In this document: in pieces, positions 7,280 through 15,240 of the stretch
How the letters are laid out: each line of letters opens with the position of its first letter
How positions within the stretch are numbered: position 1 is the stretch's first letter
Assembly (NCBI GenBank): GCA_946405115.1
Contig: CAMJGB010000006.1
Coordinates: forward strand, 1-21,456
Source of the DNA: an uncultured Clostridia bacterium
Lineage (GTDB): Bacteria > Bacillota > Clostridia > Saccharofermentanales > Saccharofermentanaceae
DNA length: 21,456 bases
Direction of reading: 5' to 3'
The notes under the pieces: model-generated
Told to the model about the DNA's origin: nothing
Database searches by the model: none
What the model saw: the letters and a program-made list of their open reading frames with translations, nothing else
Translations under genes and position numbers: made by a program

Positions 7280-8152
7280 ATGAAGAATGTTAAGAAGATT
7301 ATCGCCGTTCTTCTTGCGTCGGTTGTATTCTTTGCAGCTGTTCCGTTCAAGGGGAACAACAATACAGTTTTGGCTGATGTAACTTATGTTGATAAGGAGC
7401 AGAAGGTACCTAACTTCATCGACGGTATCAATGCGTTTATCGACAGAATCTATTACATCGCTTTAGGCAGAACCACTGATCCTGACGGAAGGTTCACATG
7501 GTTCAACCACATCATCTATGACGGATATACAGGTGCCGACCTCGTAAGAGGATTCCTTTTCTCACCTGAGTTCCTGAATAAGAACTGCACTAATGAAGAG
7601 TTTGTTGAGATCCTATATCAGGTAATCCTCGACAGACATGCAGATCCCGAAGGAATGGCTACATGGACACAGGCTTTAAGAGACGGTCAGTCCAGACAGT
7701 CAGTCATCGACGGTTTCCTTGGTTCTGTAGAGTGGGCTAACCTTTGCCTTATCTATGGTATTCCTTCCGGAAATACTGCTACACCTTCAATCGCAATTCT
7801 TCCTACAGACAGAAGTAGGTCATTTGCTCAGTGGCTCTATTATGCAACATATGCAAGAATGCCCGGTGATCAGGACATTCACGACTGGGGCACACAGCTT
7901 TCCAATCTTCAGTTGAGCGGAACAGATCTTGCACGTCAGTTCTTCTTCAGCCCTGAGATCAATAACTTGAGCAACTATGACTTCCTTGTAAGACTTTACA
8001 GATCTGTTCTCGACAGAGAGCCTAACGGTGACTTCGATTCCTGTCTTGCAATGCTTAATAACGGCACAGTAACACGTGAGTCCGTATTTGTAATGGCTAC
8101 TGAATCTGTACAGTGGGCACAGACATGCGGCGGCTTTGGTCTCTTGAGATAA
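7280..8152 (+). CDS. Secreted protein with two DUF4214-like repeats
   Basis: The 290-residue protein starts with a classic signal peptide: a basic N-terminus (KNVKK), a hydrophobic core and a likely cleavage after VLA (A32). Two homologous segments follow. The first is about residues 50-165 (FIDRIYYIALGRTTDPDGR ... GFLGSVEWANLC), the second about 190-290 (FAQWLYYATYARMPGDQD ... ESVQWAQTC). Each has an R-x-Y/L-x-x-(L/A)-x-x-R pattern followed by a segment ending in S-x-E, as in the DUF4214 family. That family is found in secreted and S-layer-like proteins, often beside enzymes or in many paralogues; its biochemical role is unknown. I chose the ATG at 7280 because AGGAGGGG sits 8 bases upstream and the signal peptide starts there. 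A terminator follows, so it is monocistronic. Confidence 0.82.
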   Translation: MKNVKKIIAVLLASVVFFAAVPFKGNNNTVLADVTYVDKEQKVPNFIDGINAFIDRIYYIALGRTTDPDGRFTWFNHIIYDGYTGADLVRGFLFSPEFLNKNCTNEEFVEILYQVILDRHADPEGMATWTQALRDGQSRQSVIDGFLGSVEWANLCLIYGIPSGNTATPSIAILPTDRSRSFAQWLYYATYARMPGDQDIHDWGTQLSNLQLSGTDLARQFFFSPEINNLSNYDFLVRLYRSVLDREPNGDFDSCLAMLNNGTVTRESVFVMATESVQWAQTCGGFGLLR

Positions 8153-8181
8153 GGCAGAACGTATAACTTTTTGTAAAGCAG

Positions 8182-8209
8182 AAGCTGCGGGTCCTCCCGC
8201 AGCTTTTTT
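8182..8209 (+). terminator. Rho-independent terminator of the DUF4214 gene
   Basis: A perfect 10-bp stem AAGCTGCGGG (8182-8191) / CCCGCAGCTT (8196-8205), with the tetraloop TCCT, is followed by T to 8209. Confidence 0.93.
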
Positions 8210-8264
8210 ATGTTATCATTTATGAGGTTTAACCCTTTTTATTATTATATTTATAGGTGGTTGT

Positions 8265-9764
8265 ATGAGTAAATCGAATACTGGACTTAAGTCATATCTT
8301 AAGTATTTGGGTTATTTGTTTGTTGCATTCATCATCGGGTATCCTCATTTTGTTCTCGCAAGATTTACTATCCCAGGAGCGGATGATTTCTCATGTGCGA
8401 ATGCTGTAGCTGGTTATCGTGAGACTCACAATTTCTTAACTTCAGCAATCCTTTATGCAAGAGACGTCTACCAGAACTGGCAGGGAACATATACGGGTGA
8501 GATCATCATGGGTCTTGAGCCTTCCGTAAGGGAGTCATTCTTCGGAATCAGACTTATCATGCTCGGATGTGTTGCACTCTTCATTCTGTCACTCATCTTC
8601 CTTATCTACACTGTCTGCACTAAGTTCTTAGGCCTTACAAGCGGACAGGCAATGACAGCAGGACTTCTTGCTGAGTTCATCGCATTCAACATCTCTTTGA
8701 CCGGTGAGCTTTTCTCATGGTTCACAGGTGCTGCGGTTTATACATTCCCTTTGATCGCTTTCATGCTATGCGCTTCATTCTCGATCAGAAGCTATTTTGA
8801 CAACAAGATCGTCTATGCGGTTCTTGCAGCTGTATTCGGTATCATCGGAGCAGGCGGATCTTTGGAAGTAGTAGGATTCGGATGCGCAGTATTCTTCGTT
8901 CTTCTTGTTGTTTATACGATCGGCATCAAGAACATTAAGGTTAATATCAAGAAGCTTGCTTTCCTGTATGTGCCTTTTGTACTTACGGTTGCAGGTGCTC
9001 TTGTTAATGTTGCAGCTCCCGGCAATTACGTAAGAAGCGAAGCGATCAATCAGGGCCAGGGTGTTTCCATGGAGTTCTACCCTTCGTTCGAGGCGAGCGG
9101 GTTTAACCTCATTACTCATATCGGCGGACTTATCACAGCTTATATGCTTCCGCTTGTGCTCTTTATTGTGTTTATCATCTGCATATGTTCCGTATCCAAG
9201 GTAGTTATCTCAGGAAAGACTTTGATCGCAAGTGTAGTCGGTGCATTGTTCATCACTATGGTCACAATCTTCCCGGTTATCCTGGGCTATGCTGACTACA
9301 ATATGGATGCATGGGTTTCAAGCTCAAGAGTCATCTACATGTTCGACTTGTCCATTGTTCTTGTGCTTATTGTTCTTGTATGTGAGATAGCTCTTTACGT
9401 TAAGGAACTTCTTAAGAGAAACAACGTATCAGTTAAGGAACAGGCGTATAAGTCAATCATCGTTCTTATTGCTTTGGCACTTCTTTTCTCAGGCGAGATC
9501 ATCAAGAATTACCAGAACGGCATGAATTACAAGATCATGGATGATCTTAAGAATGAGAGAATGCAGATCGCAGCTGCTCAGATGGCTGATATGTATCACA
9601 AGATTGACGATTCCGAAGACGGAACGGACGTTACCCTTGTTGAGCCAGTTCTTCCCGGAACGGTACTTTACATTCCGCTTTATATCGATTATCCTGCATA
9701 CTTCGCGAATGCAGAAGTAGCTGATTACTATGATGTAAATTCGTTTTCACTATACTGGTGTTAA
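8265..9764 (+). CDS. Polytopic membrane protein, DUF6056/GT-C-like
   Basis: This 499-residue protein is an integral membrane protein with about ten to eleven hydrophobic helices. After the first helix an extracytoplasmic loop carries an acidic pair, GADDFS (D40-D41), as found in GT-C glycosyltransferase-like proteins. A conserved-looking AAPGNYVR motif occurs mid-protein. I recall this combination from the DUF6056 group of Firmicutes membrane proteins, which are suspected but not shown to act in cell-surface glycan assembly. The C-terminal part (from about residue 420) is soluble and probably extracytoplasmic. The ATG at 8265 has AGGTGG upstream. The stop lies 14 bases before the next gene, so the two are probably co-transcribed. 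The membrane nature is certain, the family name moderately so, the activity inferred. Confidence 0.7.
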   Translation: MSKSNTGLKSYLKYLGYLFVAFIIGYPHFVLARFTIPGADDFSCANAVAGYRETHNFLTSAILYARDVYQNWQGTYTGEIIMGLEPSVRESFFGIRLIMLGCVALFILSLIFLIYTVCTKFLGLTSGQAMTAGLLAEFIAFNISLTGELFSWFTGAAVYTFPLIAFMLCASFSIRSYFDNKIVYAVLAAVFGIIGAGGSLEVVGFGCAVFFVLLVVYTIGIKNIKVNIKKLAFLYVPFVLTVAGALVNVAAPGNYVRSEAINQGQGVSMEFYPSFEASGFNLITHIGGLITAYMLPLVLFIVFIICICSVSKVVISGKTLIASVVGALFITMVTIFPVILGYADYNMDAWVSSSRVIYMFDLSIVLVLIVLVCEIALYVKELLKRNNVSVKEQAYKSIIVLIALALLFSGEIIKNYQNGMNYKIMDDLKNERMQIAAAQMADMYHKIDDSEDGTDVTLVEPVLPGTVLYIPLYIDYPAYFANAEVADYYDVNSFSLYWC

Positions 9765-9778
9765 TTTGAGAGGACGTT

Positions 9779-10852
9779 ATGAACAGTAAGACAAAAGAAT
9801 TTTTGAAGAAAAAGAACATTAACATCTCGGCAAAGACTTACTTTGTCGATGCAATGAGCGGTATGGCACAGGGCCTTTTCGCTTCGCTCCTCGTAGGAAC
9901 GATCCTGTCCACAATCTCCAAGTACGTCGGTATGATCGACGGTGCTTTCTTTGAAAGATTCGCTCATTTCCTTTCCAAGGCAGGAACAATGTCTTCTGCG
10001 ATCTCCGGTGCAGCTATCGGCGTAGGTATTGCAGCAGCACTTAATGCTCCGATGCTTGTCATGGCTTGTGCCGCAGCAGTAGGATACTTCGCGAATGCTT
10101 ATCCCGGACAGCCTTATGCAGCAGGTCCTTTGGGCGTATTCATTGCAGTAATAATCGCAGTTGAACTTGGTAAGGCAATTTCCAAGGAGACTAAGGTAGA
10201 TATCCTTGTTACTCCTATCGTGACACTCGGCGCAGGTTACCTCGTAGCTTACCTTACATGTCCTGCCATCGCAGTTGCGATGAACTGGCTCGGTGAGTTC
10301 ATCAACCTTGCTACTACACTTCACCCGTTCGCAATGGGTATCGTAATCTCAGTTGTAGTAGGTATCATTCTTACTCTTCCTATCTCAAGTGCAGCTATAT
10401 GTGCTTCCATCGGTATTGCTGGTATCGCAGGCGGTGCTGCTCTTGCAGGATGCTGTGCTCAGATGGTCGGCTTCGCCGTTGCTTCTTTCCGTGAGAATAA
10501 GTGGGGAGGAATCGTATCCCAGGGCCTCGGTACTTCAATGCTTCAGATGCCCAACATCGTAAGACATCCTCTTATCTGGGTTCCTGCTACTCTCGCAGCA
10601 GCAATCACAGGTCCTTTGGCTACAGTCGTATTTAAGCTCGAGTGCAGCAAGGTTTCTGCCGGTATGGGTACATGCGGTCTCGTAGGTCCTATCGGATGCT
10701 TCTCCGATATGTCTGCTTCCGGCACTCTTGATGCCAAGGCATGGATCGGAATGGCTGTCGTCTGCATCATTGCTCCTGCTGTTCTTTCCCTCGTTTTCTC
10801 AGAGATTATGAGAAAGATGGGATTGATTAAGCCTGACGACATGAAGCTTTAA
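9779..10852 (+). CDS. PTS_EIIC_2 / PfoR-type membrane protein
   Basis: The 357-residue protein has about nine to ten glycine- and alanine-rich membrane helices, including AISGAAIGVGIAAALNAP and an ISSAAICASIGIAGIAGG stretch. These match the PTS_EIIC_2 family, whose best-known member is PfoR of Clostridium perfringens, first described as a regulator of perfringolysin. No EIIA or EIIB domain and no HPr-type phosphorylation site is present or nearby, so phosphotransferase-driven sugar uptake is doubtful. Family members are often annotated as PTS IIC without proof of substrate. It begins 14 bases after the preceding membrane protein gene with GAGAGGAC as ribosome binding site, and precedes an ACT-domain gene. 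Confidence 0.78.
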   Translation: MNSKTKEFLKKKNINISAKTYFVDAMSGMAQGLFASLLVGTILSTISKYVGMIDGAFFERFAHFLSKAGTMSSAISGAAIGVGIAAALNAPMLVMACAAAVGYFANAYPGQPYAAGPLGVFIAVIIAVELGKAISKETKVDILVTPIVTLGAGYLVAYLTCPAIAVAMNWLGEFINLATTLHPFAMGIVISVVVGIILTLPISSAAICASIGIAGIAGGAALAGCCAQMVGFAVASFRENKWGGIVSQGLGTSMLQMPNIVRHPLIWVPATLAAAITGPLATVVFKLECSKVSAGMGTCGLVGPIGCFSDMSASGTLDAKAWIGMAVVCIIAPAVLSLVFSEIMRKMGLIKPDDMKL

Positions 10853-10855
10853 GAA

Positions 10856-10864
10856 TGGTATAAT
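10856..10864 (+). promoter_or_regulatory. Extended -10 promoter for the ACT / PLP-enzyme pair
   Basis: TGGTATAAT (10856-10864) is a perfect extended -10 element. It begins four bases after the stop codon of the membrane protein gene and about 36 bases before the ACT-domain start. No good -35 is visible (CTGACG at 10833-10838 is the nearest). It would allow the ACT gene to be expressed apart from the upstream membrane genes. Confidence 0.6.
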
Positions 10865-10899
10865 TATATTGATAATTTACCGCATCGGGAGGTGTCGAT

Positions 10900-11331
10900 A
10901 TGTCAGTTAAGCAGATTAATGTATTCCTTGAGAATGAACCCGGAAGACTCGCCGAAGTAACGTCGGCTCTTTCAGAGGCACAGATCGACATCAGAGCTGT
11001 TTATGTAACAGATTCAACTACTTACGGTATGTTGAGACTCATCGTTAATCAGCCTGACGATGCGAAGATAGTACTTCAGAGCAAAGGCTTTACTGTAAGC
11101 ATCTCTCATGTAATCGCAGTTGAGCTTAAGGATGTTCCGGGTACGCTTGATAAAGTATTGAGAATCCTGTCGGATAACGGTGTACAGCTTGAGTATCTCT
11201 ACGCTTTCGTAGGCCGTGCATCCAATGATGCAGTAGTTGTCTTAAGAGTCGACGACAGACCTAAGACAATGGAGATCTTCGAGAAGAACAATATCAAGGT
11301 GCTCGATGACAAGGAGGTCTACGGCATCTGA
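10900..11331 (+). CDS. Tandem ACT-domain protein
   Basis: The 143-residue protein consists of two ACT domains. The first (about 4-70) has the ligand-turn sequence ENEPGRLAEV; the second (about 72-140) has ELKDVPGTLDKV. ACT domains bind small ligands, mostly amino acids, at dimer interfaces and regulate linked enzymes. No catalytic or DNA-binding domain is attached, so this is probably a free-standing sensor or regulatory subunit. The ribosome binding site is GGGAGGTG. Its TGA shares one base with the ATG of the PLP-enzyme gene, which suggests coupled translation and a functional link. Family members also occur beside phenylacetate-CoA ligase genes, not seen here. Confidence 0.88.
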   Translation: MSVKQINVFLENEPGRLAEVTSALSEAQIDIRAVYVTDSTTYGMLRLIVNQPDDAKIVLQSKGFTVSISHVIAVELKDVPGTLDKVLRILSDNGVQLEYLYAFVGRASNDAVVVLRVDDRPKTMEIFEKNNIKVLDDKEVYGI

Positions 11332-12581
11332 TGGGTAATCCCTACAGTATTTATGGTGTCAGTGATGAAGCAGCTTCGCTTGCCTTGAGGGCAGGGGAAG
11401 CTGTTCTTCCTGTATTTAAGAAAATTGAACAGACACGTGAGGCTAACCAGCTTCGTGTCATGGAAGCTTTCCGCACACACAAGTTCTCTGATCCGCACCT
11501 CGGCATAACAACGGGTTACGGTTATGACGATATCGGAAGAGAGAAGATCGAAGAGATCTTTGCAGATATCATGGGAGCCCAGAAGGCTTATGTGCGTATT
11601 CAGATAAGTTCCGGCACACAGGCTATCTCGTCCATGCTGTACGGCATCTTAAGACCTGGCGACACTTTGCTGTCGGCTACCGGAAGACCTTACGATACTT
11701 TGGCTTCCACATTAGGTCTTACGGAGAAGACATACGACGGCTCTCTTCGTAACTATGGAATTAATTATGATGAGGTCGAGCTTAACCCCGACGGTACGTT
11801 TAAGAGGGAAGAGCTTCTTTCCAAGATAGACGATAAGGTTAAGGTTGTATTCATTCAGAAGTCCAGAGGTTATACAGGCCGCCGTTCGCTTCGTATGAAC
11901 GATATCAAGGATATTGCCGATGCGGTTCATAACAAGCGCTCTGACATCATTGTTGCAGTGGATAACTGTTACGGTGAGTTCACTGAAGTGGCTGAGCCTT
12001 GTTCCTACGGTGCTGATATCTGCGCAGGTTCCATGATCAAGAACCCGGGCGGCGGAATCGCTCCTTCAGGCGGATATATCGCAGGTAAGGAAGACCTTGT
12101 TGAGAAGGTAGCTCGTCATATCTCGGCTCCCGGTCTCGGTAGTGAGGTAGGACCTTCACTCGGCTTTAACAGACAGCTTGCACAGGGAATCTTCATGGCT
12201 CCTCATGTAGTTGCCGAATGCCTTAAGGGTGCCGTGTTTGCTGCAGCTGCATTCGAGCTTGCAGGCATCAAGACATCACCGTCTTATAAAGAGGAAAGAG
12301 GAGACATAGTTCAGACTATCATCTTCAACGATCCCGATAAGTTAGTTAATTTCTGCGGTAAGGTACAAAGCTGCTCGCCCGTAGATTCATTTGTAACACC
12401 TGAACCCTGGGATATGCCTGGATATGAGGATAAGGTTGTTATGGCGGCAGGAACTTTTACTTCCGGTGCGACTACGGAATTCTCCTGCGACGGACCTATC
12501 AAGCCCCCTTATATCGCATATATGCAGGGCGGTCTTGTATATGAGCAGGTTAAACTTGCAGTGATGAGGGCTTTGTCATAA
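11331..12581 (+). CDS. Methionine gamma-lyase family PLP enzyme (YnbB / aluminium resistance family)
   Basis: This 416-residue fold-type I PLP enzyme belongs to the Met_gamma_lyase (PF06838) family, often labelled aluminium resistance protein or YnbB. Visible features are the substrate-loop region GITTGYGYDD, IQISSGTQAISS near the cofactor phosphate site, the aspartate in VAVDNCYGEF, and SMIKNPGGG with K237 as the likely PLP-binding lysine. Family members are predicted C-S lyases on sulfur amino acids, but the natural substrate is not settled. Length and motifs are complete. It overlaps the ACT gene by one base with AAGGAGGT as ribosome binding site. An ACT sensor next to an amino-acid lyase suggests amino-acid feedback; this is inference. 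Confidence 0.9.
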   Translation: MGNPYSIYGVSDEAASLALRAGEAVLPVFKKIEQTREANQLRVMEAFRTHKFSDPHLGITTGYGYDDIGREKIEEIFADIMGAQKAYVRIQISSGTQAISSMLYGILRPGDTLLSATGRPYDTLASTLGLTEKTYDGSLRNYGINYDEVELNPDGTFKREELLSKIDDKVKVVFIQKSRGYTGRRSLRMNDIKDIADAVHNKRSDIIVAVDNCYGEFTEVAEPCSYGADICAGSMIKNPGGGIAPSGGYIAGKEDLVEKVARHISAPGLGSEVGPSLGFNRQLAQGIFMAPHVVAECLKGAVFAAAAFELAGIKTSPSYKEERGDIVQTIIFNDPDKLVNFCGKVQSCSPVDSFVTPEPWDMPGYEDKVVMAAGTFTSGATTEFSCDGPIKPPYIAYMQGGLVYEQVKLAVMRALS

Positions 12582-12600
12582 ACTGACTTCGGTATTATTT

Positions 12601-14316
12601 ATGTCAGATAACGAGAACAGACAATGGTTTGAGCGCGAGGACGGCTCTGATAGAAGAAGGGTAGGGGGTAAGAAGCACAGTACCGGTGCTCCTAAGGCTC
12701 CTGTCGATCCTTCACGCAAGAAGAGAAATGCCAAGAGGGACACTGTGCCTTCCGGTAAGCGTCCGCCTAAGCCCAACCAGCCTAAGCCTAATCAGTCCAA
12801 GGCTAACCAGCCTCAGAAGAGTCAGCAGGGCAAGGGTAAGCCTAACAAGCCCAACAAGGGAAAGGCAACTCCCAGGCCCGAGAAGGCCGCTGATAATAAG
12901 CAGAGCGTTAAACCTAAGCCTCAGCAGAAGACTGAGTCCAGGCCGCAGCCTGCAATTCCTCTTAAGGGTGAGCCGGAGCCTAAGTCTAACAAGGCAGCCA
13001 AGGCTTCCTCGAATCCTACTCCCAATGAGATAAGGAAGAAGTCTTCAAGGAAGAAGGCACTCGTTAATTCTGCTGTAGCAGTAGCTCTCGTGCTTGCCGG
13101 TATCCTTGTGCTGATGTTTGTTGTGCATCACCTTTTCGATTATTTTGCAGTAAAGCCTAACCTCGAGTTCGTTACTAACGGTTCTATCGAGCATACTATC
13201 GGCACCCGTGCGATCATTGTAAGAAACGAGGATGTAGTTGTATCGAATCATACGGGAGACTTCGTTACTGAAGCTGCGGAAGGTTCCAGAGTTGCCGCAG
13301 GACAGTCGATCGCCATGGTCGTTCCTGCCGATATGCAGGCGGTAGTAGATAACCTTCGTAATACGCAGTCTCAGATATCTGATGTTCAGCAGGAGCTTAT
13401 CGCGAACGGTTCCGCTGAGGGTGCTGATGTTATCTACAACGATATCGATCAGTCTCTTACTCCTATTATTAATATGTTAAGACTTGATTCTAATGACGGT
13501 AACTTAAGTGAGCTGTCTTCTTATTCATCATCCATCTCCGTTCTTCTTAACCAGAGAGAGTTGGAACTTTCAGATCTTAACTTCGATGATGAGAGACTTC
13601 GTGTCTTAAGAGCTGATGAGAGAGGATATGAGTCACAGCTTGAGAACAGAGCTTCGGTTATTAATGCACCTGAGCCCGGTATCGTATCATTCAAGCTCGA
13701 CGGTCTTGAGACTGTATTGAACTTCGAAGTATTGCTTAATGCCGATCCCGGCACAATAGCTGACTATATTGATGATGCTGTAGGTGTAATCACTTCTGAC
13801 CTTACGGTAGAGGCAGGAGATAACGTTGCAAGAATCGCAAGCAACGAGGAGCAGTACATCGCATGCTTCCTTAATGAGTCTGATGCGCCTTCTTCGGCTT
13901 TCGAGATCGGTTCACAGCATACGATCATCGTAGGTTCCGAGGGTCTCAGTATCGGTAAGTGCGTTGTTCAGAGAATCCAGCCTACATCTAACGGCAATTT
14001 TCTCGTAGTGTTCTCTACTACGAGATATGTTGAGGATCTTCTTGATGTAAGATCTGCCGATATCGAGGTCGTTATCACGGAGACAAGAGGCATGAGAGTT
14101 CCTGTATCAAGCCTTGTAAATCCTGATTACGACCGCGGTGTTGCAACCATGTATATTAATGATCAGGGATTCTGTGCAGAGCTCGGAGTACTCATCGAGG
14201 ACTACGACCGTGAGTTTGCAATCGTAAGACCCATGGGCGACGGTTCCGTGCCTAACCTGCAGACGGTTTATGTTACTAATCCGGGCTCTGTAAGCCCAGG
14301 GGAGCAGGTAAGCTGA
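12601..14316 (+). CDS. Membrane-anchored HlyD-like protein with a long basic, Pro/Asn/Gln-rich cytoplasmic tail
   Basis: The 571-residue protein has three parts. Residues 1 to about 150 are low-complexity, very basic and rich in Pro, Lys, Asn and Gln, with repeats of the type PKPNQ (about 56-70). A single transmembrane helix follows (about 153-178). The extracytoplasmic part (about 180-571) has lipoyl/HlyD-like beta segments such as TEAAEGSRVAAGQSIAMV and a coiled-coil-like middle (about 240-340). HlyD-type adaptor proteins in this gene position (before yggS and sepF) are common in Clostridia and have no proven transport partner. No ABC transporter gene is present here. The gene begins 19 bases after the PLP enzyme stop, with no recognisable ribosome binding site before the ATG. 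The stop is three bases before the yggS start. Confidence 0.75.
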   Translation: MSDNENRQWFEREDGSDRRRVGGKKHSTGAPKAPVDPSRKKRNAKRDTVPSGKRPPKPNQPKPNQSKANQPQKSQQGKGKPNKPNKGKATPRPEKAADNKQSVKPKPQQKTESRPQPAIPLKGEPEPKSNKAAKASSNPTPNEIRKKSSRKKALVNSAVAVALVLAGILVLMFVVHHLFDYFAVKPNLEFVTNGSIEHTIGTRAIIVRNEDVVVSNHTGDFVTEAAEGSRVAAGQSIAMVVPADMQAVVDNLRNTQSQISDVQQELIANGSAEGADVIYNDIDQSLTPIINMLRLDSNDGNLSELSSYSSSISVLLNQRELELSDLNFDDERLRVLRADERGYESQLENRASVINAPEPGIVSFKLDGLETVLNFEVLLNADPGTIADYIDDAVGVITSDLTVEAGDNVARIASNEEQYIACFLNESDAPSSAFEIGSQHTIIVGSEGLSIGKCVVQRIQPTSNGNFLVVFSTTRYVEDLLDVRSADIEVVITETRGMRVPVSSLVNPDYDRGVATMYINDQGFCAELGVLIEDYDREFAIVRPMGDGSVPNLQTVYVTNPGSVSPGEQVS

Positions 14317-14319
14317 TCT

Positions 14320-15051
14320 ATGGATTACACGCAAGAGCTTTTCGATATGCTTAAGAGCAACGCCGATAAGGTAAGGCGTAATATTGCTGATGCGTGCCTT
14401 GAAGCGGGCAGGGACTCGTCTTCTGTTATGCTCATAGGTGTGTCTAAGGTTTTCCCCGTGGAGTATGCGGAGGCGGCTTTCGCGGGCGGCCTTACGGACT
14501 TGGGCGAGAACCGTGTGCAGGAGCTTGTACCCAAGATAGAGAAGCTCGACTCATTGGGACTTCATCCTAACTGGCACCTCATCGGCACCCTGCAGCGTAA
14601 TAAAGTTAAATACATTATAGGGAAGACTTTCCTTATACATTCCGTTAATACCATAGAGCTTGCGGAGGAAATCTCGAAAAGATCCGCTTCGGCAGGAATC
14701 GTTACCGACATCCTTCTTCAGGGTAATATCTCAGGGGAAGAGAGCAAGCACGGCTTTAGTCCCGACGAGCTTAAAGGTGCCGTTGAAGCAGTTAATGCCA
14801 TGGACGGCGTACGCTTAAGAGGACTCATGACTATGGCCCCCATCGAGACAAAGCCCGGCGAAGCAAGACCTGTATTCGAGAAGACGCGCCTTATCTATGA
14901 GCAGCTTAAAGCCGATGTAAAGGACCCTTCTTCATGGGATACATTATCCATGGGAATGAGCGGAGATTATAAGGAAGCTATACTTGAAGGCAGTACTTAT
15001 GTCAGAGTCGGCACTGCTATTTTTGGTGACAGAAACGCCCTAAAGACCTGA
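14320..15051 (+). CDS. yggS: YggS-family PLP homeostasis protein
   Basis: The 243-residue cytosolic protein is a PLP-binding TIM-barrel protein of the YggS/PLPBP/YlmE family. It binds PLP but has no known enzymatic activity and helps maintain vitamin B6 and amino-acid balance. Motifs are complete: GVSKVFP with PLP lysine K43, GENRVQE, WHLIGTLQRNKVK, HSVNT, GEESKHGF, RLRGLMTMAP and LSMGMSGD, ending in VRVGTAIFG. The gene follows the HlyD-like gene by three bases and precedes sepF, the usual Gram-positive arrangement (ylmE-sepF). Confidence 0.95.
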   Translation: MDYTQELFDMLKSNADKVRRNIADACLEAGRDSSSVMLIGVSKVFPVEYAEAAFAGGLTDLGENRVQELVPKIEKLDSLGLHPNWHLIGTLQRNKVKYIIGKTFLIHSVNTIELAEEISKRSASAGIVTDILLQGNISGEESKHGFSPDELKGAVEAVNAMDGVRLRGLMTMAPIETKPGEARPVFEKTRLIYEQLKADVKDPSSWDTLSMGMSGDYKEAILEGSTYVRVGTAIFGDRNALKT

Positions 15052-15140
15052 TTTCTGTGTCTTTTGTAACAGGAATCGCGGTTTATTGTTACAGACAAAT
15101 TTCATTGTTTTTCCATATGTTTACAGATAATCAAAAGTTC

Positions 15141-15180
15141 TTGAAACGATGATTTTCAATTAGTACCATTAGCTTATACT
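15141..15180 (+). promoter_or_regulatory. Promoter region of sepF, with two possible -35/-10 pairs
   Basis: TTGAAA (15141-15146) with a 17-base spacer to TACCAT (15164-15169) is one candidate. TTTTCA (15153-15158) with a 16-base spacer to TATACT (15175-15180) is another. The 189-base gap before sepF also holds a weak stem TGTAAC (15065-15070) / GTTACA (15088-15093), which is not followed by a proper T run. sepF therefore seems to have its own transcript with a leader of about 55 bases or more. Confidence 0.5.
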
Positions 15181-15240
15181 TTTTAAGACCACGCGGGTTT
15201 TGTGGTGATAATACAAATTAATTTAGGAGGAACGAAAAGT

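Noticed and set aside
9761..10324. A cysteine-rich 187-residue minus-strand open frame
   Set aside because: It lies wholly antisense to the PTS_EIIC_2 gene; the Cys-rich look comes from the reverse of Gly/Ala codons.
12766..12860. CRISPR-like or tandem DNA repeat in the PKPNQ region
   Set aside because: The repeats are short, imperfect and coding, and reflect a low-complexity protein tail.
14283..14297. Inverted repeat GGGCT / AGCCC near the end of the HlyD-like gene
   Set aside because: It is inside coding sequence, without a T run, and is explained by the protein's codons.
15058..15097. Possible terminator after the yggS gene
   Set aside because: The stem is only about six base pairs with a 17-base loop and no adjacent T run. 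I kept it only as a remark under the sepF promoter.
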